Part shown: positions 36,395 through 45,570 of the stretch, piece after piece | Numbering within the stretch: the stretch's first letter is position 1 | Layout of the letters: each line of letters starts with the position of its first letter | Origin: Pigmentiphaga sp. | GTDB taxonomy: Bacteria > Pseudomonadota > Gammaproteobacteria > Burkholderiales > Burkholderiaceae_B | DNA length: 64,000 nt | Direction of reading: 5' to 3' | NCBI GenBank assembly: GCA_023228945.1 | Contig: JALOAI010000002.1 | Location: forward strand, 1-64,000 | Notes under the pieces: generated by a model | Told to the model about the DNA's origin: nothing | What the model saw: the letters and a program-made list of their open reading frames with translations, nothing else | Databases searched by the model: none | Position numbers and translations under genes: made by a program

Positions 36395-37137
36395 CATGCC
36401 ATCGGCGTGAGTTCTTCGTGCACGCCTTCGGCGCCCTTGCGCCAGTAGGCCGCCACCCGCATTGCCTGCTTGGGGTGGCCTTTCTGGTCGATGAGGATGT
36501 CACGTACCTGGGTCATCACCGACGCCTCGCCGGCACCCCAGGCGAAACCTTCGCCCGCCGGGAGTTCTCGCTTGCGCAGAGATTCGAGCAAGGCTTCGTT
36601 GCTGTCCACCCATTCCAGTTCCAGGTCGGCCGCGCTGCTCAGTTCGCGCTGGTCGGCGGGATCGGTGAGCAGGACGGAGACCATGGCCCGGGTGCCCGGG
36701 GGCAATTCCTCCAGGCGGCGATGGATGGCGGGCAGGGCGGTGGCATCGCCCACGAACAGATGCCAGTCGTAGTCCATGGGGATGATCATCGAGCCGCGCG
36801 GCCCGGCGATGACGGCGGTTTGGCCGACGACCGCCTCGCGGGCCCAGCGGGCGGCCTGGCCATGTTGGTGCAGGGCGAATTCGAGGACGAGTTCATTGCG
36901 TTCGGCATCGTAGTGGCGCGGCGTGTAGTCGCGGCGGATGGGCTCGCCCTCGGACGAGTCGAACATGAACTTGAGGTGGTCGTCGAAACCGCTGGAAATG
37001 AACCCGGCCAAGGCATCGCCGGCGAGCGTGATGGCAAGAAAGCCGGGGCTCAGTTCCTGGATGCGGGCAACCTTCAGCTCGCGACGATGGATCTCGTGGC
37101 GAACGCGTTCGATACGGCGGGGCGGGGCGGCAGTCAT
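36394..37137 (-). CDS. SIP-family siderophore-interacting protein (ferric-siderophore reductase)
   Basis: A 247-residue flavoprotein starting MTAAPPRRIERVRHEIHRRE. FAD-binding motif RRDYTPRHYDAERNELVLEF (R-x-Y-T) and the following HQHGQAARWA, AVIAGPRGSM, and FVGDATALPAIHRRLEELP are characteristic of SIP/ViuB proteins, which reduce ferric catecholate to release Fe2+ in the cytoplasm. The C-terminus AMRVAAYWRKGAEGVHEE is also typical. ATG 37137 is chosen over an upstream TTG. It is divergent from a MarR gene with an operator-like dyad between. Most likely it completes the siderophore pathway. Confidence 0.88.
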   Translation of the reverse strand: MTAAPPRRIERVRHEIHRRELKVARIQELSPGFLAITLAGDALAGFISSGFDDHLKFMFDSSEGEPIRRDYTPRHYDAERNELVLEFALHQHGQAARWAREAVVGQTAVIAGPRGSMIIPMDYDWHLFVGDATALPAIHRRLEELPPGTRAMVSVLLTDPADQRELSSAADLELEWVDSNEALLESLRKRELPAGEGFAWGAGEASVMTQVRDILIDQKGHPKQAMRVAAYWRKGAEGVHEELTPMA

Positions 37138-37167
37138 GGTTGGTCGGTGAGTCTTGTTGGTGGATAA

Positions 37168-37198
37168 TATCAACGATTATAAAATTTTCGTGTTGATA
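37168..37198. promoter_or_regulatory. Dyad between divergent SIP and MarR genes
   Basis: TATCAAC (37168-37174) and GTTGATA (37192-37198) are perfect 7-bp arms separated by an AT-rich 17-base core that also holds AAAATTTT. The site overlaps both expected promoters and is a likely operator for the adjacent MarR-type regulator. Confidence 0.6.
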
Positions 37199-37215
37199 AA
37201 GTCAACCAAATATCC

Positions 37216-37713
37216 ATGACCCGCACCGACGATCTTTCTCTTGAGCTTTTCGATGGCCTGCACAATGTGATGCATTTGTACCGGGCCCGCCAATTGCGTG
37301 CGCTGCGCGATGGCGCCTTCGAGCTGACGCCGATGGAATACAAGGCGCTGGGCTATGTGGCGCGGCATCCCGGCTGTACGCAGAGCGATCTGGTAGAGCG
37401 CTTCGGCCGCGATAAAGGGCAGCTCGCGCGCCTGCTCAAGGGCCTGCGCGATCGCGGTTTGCTGGAGTCCCGGGTCGACCCCGCGGACAAGCGCAGCATG
37501 CTGCTCGCGCCATCGGCGGCGGGCGAGCAATTGCATCGCATCCTGCGCGACGAAGCGGCGGAGGTGGCCCGCCAGGCGACGACCGGCCTGTCGAAGTCGC
37601 AATGCCGCGCCGTGCTCGCGGCGCTCGAACGGATCCGGCAGAACTTCGAGGATTTATCCCAACAATTGCCAGAACCGATTGCCGATACAGCTTGTCACGA
37701 AGCGGCAGTATGA
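37216..37713 (+). CDS. MarR-family transcriptional regulator
   Basis: A 165-residue winged-helix regulator: LTPMEYKALGYVARHPGCTQ, SDLVERFGRDKGQLARLLKG (recognition helix), then LRDRGLLESRVDPADKRSML (wing with DxRS-like DKRS). The gene is divergent from the SIP gene and separated by 78 bp with a strong dyad. It probably controls itself and SIP. The ligand is unknown. Confidence 0.87.
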   Translation: MTRTDDLSLELFDGLHNVMHLYRARQLRALRDGAFELTPMEYKALGYVARHPGCTQSDLVERFGRDKGQLARLLKGLRDRGLLESRVDPADKRSMLLAPSAAGEQLHRILRDEAAEVARQATTGLSKSQCRAVLAALERIRQNFEDLSQQLPEPIADTACHEAAV

Positions 37714-37779
37714 TGTGGGGTCGCGTGGCGATCCGGAGCGCGCCCGACATTCCGATCCATCGCTCCCGGAGTGATTGCC

Positions 37780-38745
37780 ATGTTTCTCGATCCCCAAACC
37801 CAGGCGCTGATCCAGCTGGTCGTCGACAATAAAGTCCCGGCGTTCAGCGACCTGGAGCCTGCGGCCGCGCGCCAACTGTATCTGGACGGCCGCGGCTTTA
37901 CCCAGCCCGATCCCGAGCCGGTGGCCGAGGTGCGCGGTCTGGCCGCGCAAACCCCGGAGGGCCCGGTGCCCCTGCGGCTGTATCGGCCGCGGGGCACGAT
38001 GGCCGAAGCGGTGTTGCCGGCCCTGGTGTATTACCACGGCGGGGGCTGGGTGATCGGTGATCTCGACTCCCACGATAACCTGTGCCGGCAACTGGCCAAT
38101 GAGTCGGGCTGCGCCGTGGTGGCCGTGGACTATCGGTTGGCGCCCGAGCATCGTTTTCCGGCCGCGGTGGACGACGCCTTCGGCGCCCTGCGCTGGATCC
38201 AGGCACAGGCGGCCGAACTGCGCCTGGATCCCGCCCGCCTGGCGGTGGGCGGCGACAGCGCCGGCGGCACGCTGGCGGCGGTCTGCGCGCTGGCCCACCG
38301 CGATTGGCGCCAAACCGCCGGGGGCGCGGCGGCGCCGGCGCTGCGCTGGCAATTATTGGTATATCCCGTGGCCGATATCGCCGGCTCCACCGAGTCGCGC
38401 CAGCGCTTTGGCGAAGGCTACCTGCTATCGAACGCCGACTCCGCCTATTTCGCCGGCCACTATCTCAACCAGCCGGCCAGCGCCATCCCCGATTGGCGCC
38501 ATTCGCCGTTGCATGCGCCCTCGCATGCCGATCTGCCGCCTGCGCTGGTGCTTACCGCCGGCCACGATCCGCTGCGCGATGACGGCCTGAACTACGCGCA
38601 GCGCCTGAGTCTGGCGGGCAACCGCGCCAGCTATGTGTGCTTCGAGCGCCAGGTGCACGGCTTTCTGTTGATGGGCCGCATCATCGACGAAGCGAACACC
38701 GCCGTCACGCTCTGCGCCGCGAGCCTGCGCCGGGCTTTGGGCTGA
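37780..38745 (+). CDS. HSL-family alpha/beta hydrolase (acetyl esterase-like)
   Basis: A 321-residue enzyme with oxyanion-hole motif VYYHGGGWVIGDLDSHD (HGGG), YRLAPEHRFPAA, nucleophile LAVGGDSAGGTLAAVCAL (GDSAGG), catalytic Asp in LTAGHDPLRDDGLNYA and His in RQVHGFLLMGRI. This is the hormone-sensitive-lipase (family IV) esterase layout. ATG 37780 follows GGAG by eight bases; a GTG nine bases upstream is less likely. Small esters are typical substrates. No operon link is clear. Confidence 0.88.
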   Translation: MFLDPQTQALIQLVVDNKVPAFSDLEPAAARQLYLDGRGFTQPDPEPVAEVRGLAAQTPEGPVPLRLYRPRGTMAEAVLPALVYYHGGGWVIGDLDSHDNLCRQLANESGCAVVAVDYRLAPEHRFPAAVDDAFGALRWIQAQAAELRLDPARLAVGGDSAGGTLAAVCALAHRDWRQTAGGAAAPALRWQLLVYPVADIAGSTESRQRFGEGYLLSNADSAYFAGHYLNQPASAIPDWRHSPLHAPSHADLPPALVLTAGHDPLRDDGLNYAQRLSLAGNRASYVCFERQVHGFLLMGRIIDEANTAVTLCAASLRRALG

Positions 38746-38816
38746 CCGTCACGACGCCGCCAGCCTCGCGGCCGCCCGGGGGATCGCTTGGTGGCACGGT
38801 CGGGCAAGCCAAAACT

Positions 38817-38828
38817 AGGGTATACCCT
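38817..38828. promoter_or_regulatory. Perfect 12-bp palindrome upstream of the ThDP-enzyme gene
   Basis: AGGGTATACCCT is a perfect palindrome 100 bp before the ATG of the downstream gene, in otherwise GC-rich intergenic sequence. It may be an operator. No adjacent regulator gene is obvious. Confidence 0.4.
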
Positions 38829-38927
38829 GAAGACGCGCCGACCTCAAACAGAGGATGATGAGAGGTTCTCTCCCTACCTCACGTGCACCTGCGCGCCGTT
38901 CGCGGCGCGTTCCCGGCAGCCCCCATC

Positions 38928-40655
38928 ATGTCCGAATCCCAGCATCCCACCGCCTCCCATCATTTGCTCGAAGGCTGCAACGCCCTGGGCATCGATTACC
39001 TCTTCTGCAATCTCGGCACCGATCACGCGCCCATCATCGAGGAAATGGCCCGCTGGCAGCGCGAGAACCGGCGCCTGCCCAAGGTCATCCTGTGCCCGCA
39101 TGAAAACACCGCGGTGCATATGGCCGCGGGCTATGCCGTGGCCACCGGCCGCGGCCAGGCCGTGCTCGTCCACGTGGATGCCGGCACCGCCAATGCCGCC
39201 ATGGGTTTGCACAATCTGTTCCGCGCTCGCATCCCGGTGTTGCTGATGGCGGGCAAGGCGCCGTTTTCCACCTACGGCGAACTGCACGGCGGCCGCCAGA
39301 GCTTCGTGCATTTTGTTCAGGAGCCCTACGACCAGGGCAGCGTGGTGCGGCCCTACGTCAAATGGGAATACACCTTGCCGGCGGCCGAGCTGACGCGCGA
39401 GGTGCTGGCGCGCGGCTATACGATGATGCAGTCCGACCCGCCCGGGCCGGCGTATCTCATGCTGCCGCGCGAGGTGCTGGCCGCCCGTGCGCCCGAGGTT
39501 CCGGCGATCCGGCGCCGCTCCGTCGAGGCCAGGCCGCTCAGGGCGGGTCCGGCCGCCGCGGCCGACGTCGAACGCGTCGCCGACGGCCTGCTGGCCGCCA
39601 TCGAGCCGCTGCTGATCACCGGCTATGCCGGCCGCAATCCGGCCGTGCCGCCCTTGCTCGACGAACTGGCGCAATTGGCGGGCGTGCGGGTTTGCGAGTT
39701 CAACCCCTTGTACGTCAATATGCCGAGGAGTTCGCCGTGCTTTGGCGGCAGCCAGCCGGGGCCTTTCGCCGAACGCACCGATTTCGGCATCGTGCTGGAT
39801 TCCGACGTGCCTTGGGTGCCCTCGGCCTTCCAGGGCAATCCCGACGCCTATTGGGTGCAAGTCGACGTCGACGCCCTCAAGCGCGATATGCCCATGTGGA
39901 GTTTTCCCACCGATCTGCGCCTGGAGGCCGATGCCGAAACCGTGCTGCGTCAGCTGATCGAGGCCGTGCGCGCCCGCCAGACGCCGGAGCAGGCCAACGC
40001 CGCGGCCGCCCGGGTGGAGATCATGGCCCAGGAGCGCGCCAAGCGTCGCACCGCCGCCGAAGCGCTGGCCGCACAGCCGGGCGAAGACGGCGCGATCGCC
40101 GTGCCCTTCTTGTGCGCCGCCTTGGCCCGTGCGCTGCATCCCGACGATATCGTGGTCAACGAAACCATCACCAACGCCTCGGTAGTCGACGAGCACCTGC
40201 CTCGCGAGCGCCCCGGCACCAAGGTCTGCACTCTGGCGGGCGGGCTCGGTTTCTCGGGCGGGGTGGCGCTGGGCCAGAAGCTCGCCCATCCCGAACGCAC
40301 CGTGGTGCAGATCGTGGGCGACGGCAGTTTTTATTTCTGCAACCCAAGTTCGGTCTATGCCGTGGCGGGCCAATATGGGCTGCCGATCTTCACCGTAGTC
40401 CTCGATAACAGCGGCTGGGGCGCGGTCAAGGCGTCTACCTTGCGCATGTATCCCAAGGGCGAAGCCCACGATACCGATCAGTTCGCCTCCTTGCTGTCGC
40501 CCGACATGGATTTCGGCAAAGTCGCCGAGGGGGCCGGCGCGCATGGCGAGGTGGTGTCCGACCCCGCCGCCGTGAACGTGGCCATCGCTCGCTGCCTGGC
40601 GGCGGTGCGTTCAGGAAGGTCGGCCGTGCTGCATGCGAGGGTGTCGCCGCTCTGA
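38928..40655 (+). CDS. Thiamine-diphosphate-dependent enzyme (acetolactate synthase/decarboxylase superfamily)
   Basis: A 575-residue ThDP enzyme. The N-terminal PYR domain has VILCPHENTAVHMAAGYAVA with the catalytic Glu. The central domain has LLITGYAGRNPAVPPLLDEL. The C-terminal PP domain has the GDG...N cofactor motif VGDGSFYFCNPSSVYAVAGQ followed by FTVVLDNSGWGAVKAS. It lacks the FAD-region and feedback-subunit context of true IlvB, and may decarboxylate or carboligate a 2-keto acid, like benzoylformate decarboxylase relatives. It stands alone between an esterase and the phthalate region. The exact substrate is not recognised. Confidence 0.8.
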   Translation: MSESQHPTASHHLLEGCNALGIDYLFCNLGTDHAPIIEEMARWQRENRRLPKVILCPHENTAVHMAAGYAVATGRGQAVLVHVDAGTANAAMGLHNLFRARIPVLLMAGKAPFSTYGELHGGRQSFVHFVQEPYDQGSVVRPYVKWEYTLPAAELTREVLARGYTMMQSDPPGPAYLMLPREVLAARAPEVPAIRRRSVEARPLRAGPAAAADVERVADGLLAAIEPLLITGYAGRNPAVPPLLDELAQLAGVRVCEFNPLYVNMPRSSPCFGGSQPGPFAERTDFGIVLDSDVPWVPSAFQGNPDAYWVQVDVDALKRDMPMWSFPTDLRLEADAETVLRQLIEAVRARQTPEQANAAAARVEIMAQERAKRRTAAEALAAQPGEDGAIAVPFLCAALARALHPDDIVVNETITNASVVDEHLPRERPGTKVCTLAGGLGFSGGVALGQKLAHPERTVVQIVGDGSFYFCNPSSVYAVAGQYGLPIFTVVLDNSGWGAVKASTLRMYPKGEAHDTDQFASLLSPDMDFGKVAEGAGAHGEVVSDPAAVNVAIARCLAAVRSGRSAVLHARVSPL

Positions 40656-40830
40656 GCAGGCCAGGGTCCGGCCAGATAGGCCGACAACCGGCCCGAACCC
40701 GGCGCAGGGCTGGGAGGCGGCGCTGCGCCGGCCCGACCTGGCGCGCCGCGCCCAGGCGGGCCGATGGCCGGATGGCGCGGAGCGGACCGGCGACAGTGGC
40801 GTTGTTGCGGGCGCCGCCGCGGGGCGCGGA

Positions 40831-41373
40831 TCAGCGCGTGCGGTGCGCCAGATCGCGGGTGGAAGGCATGCGGCGATCCTGGGCCTCGAGCTCGGCTTCG
40901 TCGCGGGCGAGGTTGTCCAGCATCGCCAGCAGCACGCGGCGGGTGGTGGCGATGTCCTTGGCGCTCACCCCGGTCACGCTGACGGCATTGACTTCTTCGG
41001 CCAGCGGCACCAGTTTTTGCTTGAGCTCGCGGCCGGTGGCGGTAAGGAAGACGTGCACGTTCTTGCGGTTGCCGGGCAGATGGCGGCGCTCGGCATAGCC
41101 CAGCGCCTCGAGCGCCTTGACCGCGGTGTAGGTGGTGGGCTCCATCACGCCGGCCTGCTGGCTCAACTGGCGCTGGGTCAGGCCGTCTTCTTCCCAGAGA
41201 ATGCGCAGAAAGGTCCAATGGCCGAACGACACGTCATGATCGGCCAGGCGCACCTGCAGGGCGCGCACCAGGGCGCGCGTCGCGTCCTTGATGAGGTGGG
41301 CGAGGCGGTCGTCGGGCAGGGCGTTGCGCCAATGCTGCAGCAAGGCCCGGGTGTCGTCGGCGGGAGCGTTCAT
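40831..41373 (-). CDS. MarR-family regulator, probable controller of the phthalate-type regulon
   Basis: A 180-residue regulator with DVSFGHWTFLRILWEEDGLT, QRQLSQQAGVMEPTTYTAVK and LGYAERRHLPGNRKNVHVFL (wing). The ATG overlaps the stop of the dihydrodiol dehydrogenase gene (ATGA), so it is the last gene of a three-gene minus-strand unit. The matching palindromes at 43625 and 46120 in front of the phthalate genes are its likely targets. Effector binding by an aromatic acid is typical of the family and inferred here. Confidence 0.85.
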   Translation of the reverse strand: MNAPADDTRALLQHWRNALPDDRLAHLIKDATRALVRALQVRLADHDVSFGHWTFLRILWEEDGLTQRQLSQQAGVMEPTTYTAVKALEALGYAERRHLPGNRKNVHVFLTATGRELKQKLVPLAEEVNAVSVTGVSAKDIATTRRVLLAMLDNLARDEAELEAQDRRMPSTRDLAHRTR

Positions 41374-42620
41374 GGAAGCGGGTCAGAGGGAGGAGCCGGC
41401 AGCGGCACCTGCCGCGCCAGGCGGACGTCGGTGCCCAGCCGGGCCGATTCTAGCAAGGCCAGGCAGGCTTCCGTCGTGGCGCGGCCCCAATGACCGCTAT
41501 GCAGGGCAGGCCGACCCTCGCGCAAGACGGCCCAGAGCTCGTCGACAACCTCCTGGCGCGGGACGGCCGGCACCGGCACCGGCTGGAACTCCCGCTGGCC
41601 GTTCGCGTAGACCCACACGCCTTCGGGCGTGGGGCGCAGGTCGGCGTGGTCGCAACTGACCAGGACGTGCCCGAAGTGCTGGTGGTAGGGAGCCGTGGTG
41701 GGTGGCGGCTGGTAGCGGCTGCCGCCGAAGTTGCCCTCGGCCTTTAGCCAGGCCTCGTGGTCGGCGGATTCGCGGCTGGCCAGGCGCCGGCGCGCCGCGC
41801 CGTAGTCGTCGGGCGACTTGCGGCGCCCCATTTCGCCGATCCAGCCATGCCATTCGTCGGAATCGAAGTGGGCATAGCCGCTGTAGAGCAGCGAGGCGAA
41901 GGCGCCGCCCTGGAAGGTGAGCAGGGCGGCATAGGCGCCCTCGGTGGGGCGCTCGGCGTCCCAGGCGCCCGTCAGGGCCCGCACGGTGGCCACCTCGCCG
42001 CCGCCCAGCAGGCGGACGATATCCATCTGGTGCGCCGCCTGGTTATGCACCACGCCGCCGCCCAGCCCGGTTTGCAGTTCTTCGGGGCGGCGGGGGCGGT
42101 AGAGGAAGTCGGTGTGGTATTGCGCCTGGATCATGCGCACCGCGCCATGGCGGCCGCTGGCGATCAGGCCCGCCGCGTGGCGGATGGGCGCGTCGAAGCT
42201 GTGGCTGTGGCCCACCAGCAGTTGCACGCCGGCCTGCTCGCAGGCCGCCACCATGCGGTCGCAATCGTTCAGGCGGATCGCCATGGGTTTTTCCACCAGC
42301 ACGTGCTTGCCATGCTGGGCCGCCAGGCACACGTGATCGGCATGCATCTGGTGGGGTGTGGCGATGTAGATCAGCTCCACGTCGGGATCGGCGCACAGGG
42401 CGTCGAGGCTGGGCTGGCCGGTGCCGCCGAAGTCGCGCTCGAAGCGCTCCCGCGCCGCGGCGCGCGGATCGAAGCCCGCCACCAGGCGCACGCGAGGGTC
42501 GCCCTGCCAGGTCGGGATCATGAGCGTAAAGGCCCGGCCGAGCCCGGCCACGCCCAGGCGCAGAGGGTTTGTGGTGGCCTCCCCGTGGGCTGCGGGGATT
42601 GTGAGCGTGGGGCCGTTCAT
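41370..42620 (-). CDS. ophB: Gfo/Idh/MocA dehydrogenase, probable phthalate 4,5-cis-dihydrodiol dehydrogenase
   Basis: A 416-residue NAD(P)-dependent enzyme. Rossmann motif LRLGVAGLGRAFTLMIPTW, then YIATPHQMHADHVCLAAQHG, KHVLVEKPMAIRL (EKP catalytic Lys) and LVGHSHSFDAPIRHAAGL. The phrases GLGRAFTLM, VGHSHSFDAPI and TDFLYRPRRPEEL match my recollection of Pht4/OphB, which oxidises the dihydrodiol of phthalate to 4,5-dihydroxyphthalate. ATG 42620 follows the reductase stop by two bases. It sits between the reductase and the MarR gene, as expected for a phthalate operon. Substrate could be an analogue. Confidence 0.8.
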   Translation of the reverse strand: MNGPTLTIPAAHGEATTNPLRLGVAGLGRAFTLMIPTWQGDPRVRLVAGFDPRAAARERFERDFGGTGQPSLDALCADPDVELIYIATPHQMHADHVCLAAQHGKHVLVEKPMAIRLNDCDRMVAACEQAGVQLLVGHSHSFDAPIRHAAGLIASGRHGAVRMIQAQYHTDFLYRPRRPEELQTGLGGGVVHNQAAHQMDIVRLLGGGEVATVRALTGAWDAERPTEGAYAALLTFQGGAFASLLYSGYAHFDSDEWHGWIGEMGRRKSPDDYGAARRRLASRESADHEAWLKAEGNFGGSRYQPPPTTAPYHQHFGHVLVSCDHADLRPTPEGVWVYANGQREFQPVPVPAVPRQEVVDELWAVLREGRPALHSGHWGRATTEACLALLESARLGTDVRLARQVPLPAPPSDPLP

Positions 42621-42622
42621 CG

Positions 42623-43588
42623 TCAAAGATCCAGGGTGAGCTCGTCGGAACAGGCGCGCGAGACGCAGACCATGATGTTGTCGTCCTGCTCCTCCGGCAT
42701 CAGCACCATGTCGCGGTGCTCGGCCTGGCCGGCCAACAGGCGAGTGCGGCAGGAGCCGCAGGTGCCGCTTTCGCAGGAGCTGGGCACCGCCACGCCATGC
42801 TCGCGAACCACGTCGAGGATGGAGCGGTCGGCTGGCACCGTCACCGTCATGGCGCTGCGCTCGAGCCGGACGGTGAACGGCGTGTTGTGGCGCGTGTCGC
42901 GGTTCTCGGCGCCGAAGCTTTCGAAGTGCACGCTGCCGCCCGGCCAGTGGCCGGTCATGTCGCGCACGGCTTCCATCAGCCCGCGCGGGCCGCAGCAATA
43001 CACATGCGCGCCTTTGGGATTCTCGAGCAACGGCCAGAGATCCAGCGCCTGTTCGGGATCGCCGCCATCATGGTGCAGCGTGACCTGAGCGCGCCATTCG
43101 GGGCTGGTGAGTTCCTCCAGAAACGCCGTGCCCGCGGCGTCGCGCGTGCAGTACACCAGTTTGAAGCGGCCTTCGCCCGAGTCCTTCAGCCAGCGCGCCA
43201 TCGCCAGCACCGGCGTGATGCCGATGCCGCCCGCGATCAACAGATGCTGGCGGGCCTTGGACGAGAGGGCAAAGGCATTGTCGGGCAGGCCGACCGGAAG
43301 GGTGTCGCCCACCTTCAGCGCTTCGGCCATGCTGGCGGAGCCGCCACGGCTGTCGGCCTCGCGCTTGACGGCGATCTGGTAGCGCTCGCGCTCGAAGGCG
43401 CTGTTGCAGAGCGAATACTTGCGCACCAGGCCGGCGGGCGTCAGCACCTCCAGGTGCGAGCCCGGGGTGAACTCGGGTAGATCGGCGCCGTCGGCAGCGC
43501 GCAGTTCGAACAGATGGATATCGCGTGCGATCTCGCGGGCGTCGGCGACGCGCAGCTGCAGGGCGGGAACAAAGGTGGCCAGACTCAT
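42623..43588 (-). CDS. ophA1: PDR/VanB-type oxygenase reductase, probable phthalate dioxygenase reductase
   Basis: A 321-residue iron-sulfur flavoprotein. The FMN-binding part has GSHLEVLTPAGLVRKYSLCN (RxYSLC), the NAD-binding part LLIAGGIGITPVLAMARWL and VYCCGPRGLMEAVRD, and the C-terminal plant-type 2Fe-2S domain VPSSCESGTCGSCRTRLLAG with a later Cys in IMVCVSRAC. This is the phthalate-dioxygenase-reductase order (FMN-NAD-2Fe2S). It passes electrons from NADH to the Rieske oxygenase encoded at 46213. First gene of the minus-strand unit, with the palindromic operator 37 bp upstream. Confidence 0.88.
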   Translation of the reverse strand: MSLATFVPALQLRVADAREIARDIHLFELRAADGADLPEFTPGSHLEVLTPAGLVRKYSLCNSAFERERYQIAVKREADSRGGSASMAEALKVGDTLPVGLPDNAFALSSKARQHLLIAGGIGITPVLAMARWLKDSGEGRFKLVYCTRDAAGTAFLEELTSPEWRAQVTLHHDGGDPEQALDLWPLLENPKGAHVYCCGPRGLMEAVRDMTGHWPGGSVHFESFGAENRDTRHNTPFTVRLERSAMTVTVPADRSILDVVREHGVAVPSSCESGTCGSCRTRLLAGQAEHRDMVLMPEEQDDNIMVCVSRACSDELTLDL

Positions 43589-43624
43589 GGGGCGCTCGTC
43601 GGGGAAAATCAGGATGCATTTATC

Positions 43625-43636
43625 TTAGATATCTAA
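43625..43636. promoter_or_regulatory. Palindromic operator 1 of the phthalate-type regulon
   Basis: TTAGATATCTAA is a perfect 12-bp palindrome within AT-rich sequence between the divergent reductase and Bug receptor genes. An identical copy occurs at 46120-46131. MarR-type sites are often such short AT-rich dyads. Confidence 0.75.
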
Positions 43637-43740
43637 TAATATAACCGCAAGCCTCGAATGTCATCGGTCAGCTGGCGTCATCGGGGCTGAAAATCCATCC
43701 GATCCTTTCCAAAAACGGACCCTCCCAGGAGACAACCACT

Positions 43741-44748
43741 ATGTTGACTACATTTGCCAGATTCGGCTGTCGGCTCGGCGCCGCCATGAGCATTGCCCTG
43801 GGCGCCACGCTGCTCATCGGCGCGGCCGCGCCGGCCGGCGCCCAGGCCGCCACCTATCCCGATCGCACCATCCGTTTCGTGGTGCCTTACGCGCCGGGCG
43901 GCCTGCCCGACACCGTGGCCCGGCTCACTGCGCAGCAACTGGGCGAACGCCTGGGGGTTGCCGTGGTGGTCGACAACCGGCCCGGGGCCAACGGCGTGGT
44001 GGCGGCGCAGGCGCTGCTCGGCAGTCCCGCCGATGGCTACAGCTTCCTCGTCACCGACGGTTCCATGCTGTCGATCAATCCGCATCTGTATTCCAAGCTG
44101 GCCTACGATGCCGAAAAAGACTTCCTGCCGGTGTCGCTGGTGGCCACCTCGCCGCTGTTCCTGGCGGCCAACTCGCAGTTCGCACCCAATACCTTCGACG
44201 AATTCGTCGAGCTGATGAAGGCCAATCCCGGCAAATTCAATTACGGCTCGTCGGGCGTGGGCAGCAGCCACCACTTGTCGATGGAAGCCCTCAAAACCGC
44301 CCTGGGGCTGGATATCACCCACGTGCCGTTCCGGGGGTCCGGCCAGTCGGTGCCGGCGCTGATCGGCAACCAGGTGCCGGTGGTATTCTCGGCCCTGCCT
44401 TCGCTGGTGGGATTCGTCGCCAACAACGAGGTGAAGCTCCTGGCCGTGAACTCCGAAAAACGCTACGACCAGGCGCCCGACGTTCCGGCCATCGCCGAGT
44501 GGATTCCCGGCTATGACTTCGCCCCCACCGTGGGTATCCTCGCGCCCCGCGGCACCCCCCAGGCCATGATCGACCGCATCGCCACCGAAGTGGCCGACAT
44601 CGTCAAAAATCCCGCCGTCATCGAATCGTTCCGCAAAATGGGCATCGACCCGGTGGGCGGCATGCCCGATGCCTATGCCCAGGCGATCAAGGCGGAGTCC
44701 GATAGTTATGCCGCCGCCATCAAGGCCTCCGGGGTCAAGGCCGACTGA
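43741..44748 (+). CDS. Bug/TctC-family periplasmic solute receptor
   Basis: A 335-residue exported protein with a signal peptide (MSIALGATLLIGAAAPAGA, cleavage near AQA). Mature start ATYPDRTIRFVVPYAPGGLP, then VDNRPGANGVVAAQALL, YGSSGVGSSHHLSMEAL and DITHVPFRGSGQSVPAL, all Bug-family hallmarks. It heads a plus-strand unit with a TauE-like permease whose ATG immediately follows its stop. It may bind phthalate or a related aromatic acid for uptake, judging by position; the ligand is not shown. Confidence 0.88.
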   Translation: MLTTFARFGCRLGAAMSIALGATLLIGAAAPAGAQAATYPDRTIRFVVPYAPGGLPDTVARLTAQQLGERLGVAVVVDNRPGANGVVAAQALLGSPADGYSFLVTDGSMLSINPHLYSKLAYDAEKDFLPVSLVATSPLFLAANSQFAPNTFDEFVELMKANPGKFNYGSSGVGSSHHLSMEALKTALGLDITHVPFRGSGQSVPALIGNQVPVVFSALPSLVGFVANNEVKLLAVNSEKRYDQAPDVPAIAEWIPGYDFAPTVGILAPRGTPQAMIDRIATEVADIVKNPAVIESFRKMGIDPVGGMPDAYAQAIKAESDSYAAAIKASGVKAD

Positions 44749-45525
44749 ATGGCGTCGGTCTGGCCGACCCTGCTGAGCTGGTCCCAGTGGCTTCCTGGCC
44801 CCGGAGCACTGCTCCTTATCCTGGTGGCCTTTATTCTGGGTGGCGTCATCAAGGGAACCCTCGGGGTCGGCCTGCCGCTGTTCGCGGTGCCGCTGATGTC
44901 GCTGGTCATTCCCGCGCCCACCGCCATCGCGCTGATGGCGGTGCCGGTGCTGCTTTCCAATCTGTGGCAGGCCATCGATTGCGGCAAGGGTGCCGCGCAT
45001 GCGCTGCGGTTCAAGCCGCTGCTGATCACGCTGTTCGTCAGTACCTCGATCACGGTACCCCTGGCACTCTCGCTCAGCCTGAGGGCTCTCAATATTCTGG
45101 TGGCGTCGGCCGTGCTCATCGCGGTCTTCCTCATGGCCTGGCAGCCCAGGCTGGAGTTCTCGCCGCGCCAGGAAAAGCGCGTGGGCGGCGTGGTCGGCCT
45201 GCTGGCCGGCATCATGAGCGGCGTCTCGTCCATGGCGGGGCCGCTCATCATCACTTTCCTGATGGCCCTGCGCCTGCCCCGGGAGGTGTTCATCGGCAGT
45301 ATCAGCGTCATCTATCTGTTCAGCATGGTTCCGCTCTACGCTTCCCTCGCGTATCATGGACGGTTGGGGCCTGTCGAGGCCGGGCTGTCGCTGATCGGGC
45401 TGGTGCCGATGTTTCTGGGCATGCGGCTGGGCAAGGCGATGCGCCATCGCCTGAGCGAAACCGCCTTCCGGCGCATCCTGTTCTGGTTCCTCGGCTTGCT
45501 GGCCATCTTGTTGCTGTTCAAATGA
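44749..45525 (+). CDS. TauE/SafE-family permease
   Basis: A 258-residue membrane protein with about eight TM helices. The two family repeats are visible: ILGGVIKGTLGVGLPLFAVP near the start and LLAGIMSGVSSMAGPLIITF in the second half. TauE/SafE proteins transport sulfonates, sulfite or other organic anions. The ATG directly follows the TGA of the Bug gene, so the two are tightly coupled and may function together in uptake of an aromatic acid. This pairing of Bug with TauE instead of TctAB is unusual. Confidence 0.85.
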   Translation: MASVWPTLLSWSQWLPGPGALLLILVAFILGGVIKGTLGVGLPLFAVPLMSLVIPAPTAIALMAVPVLLSNLWQAIDCGKGAAHALRFKPLLITLFVSTSITVPLALSLSLRALNILVASAVLIAVFLMAWQPRLEFSPRQEKRVGGVVGLLAGIMSGVSSMAGPLIITFLMALRLPREVFIGSISVIYLFSMVPLYASLAYHGRLGPVEAGLSLIGLVPMFLGMRLGKAMRHRLSETAFRRILFWFLGLLAILLLFK

Positions 45526-45570
45526 GGCCTGCCGCGGCGCGGCATCTCCGTGCCTCCAAGGGTTTTTGCC

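Noticed and set aside
38928..40655. Acetolactate synthase large subunit (IlvB)
   Set aside because: ThDP motifs fit the superfamily, but there is no small subunit gene and the sequence around the active site is unlike IlvB, so only a superfamily call is made.
40656..40830. Possible small gene between the ThDP enzyme and MarR genes
   Set aside because: GC-rich sequence with inverted repeats only. No credible start with a ribosome-binding site or coding signature.
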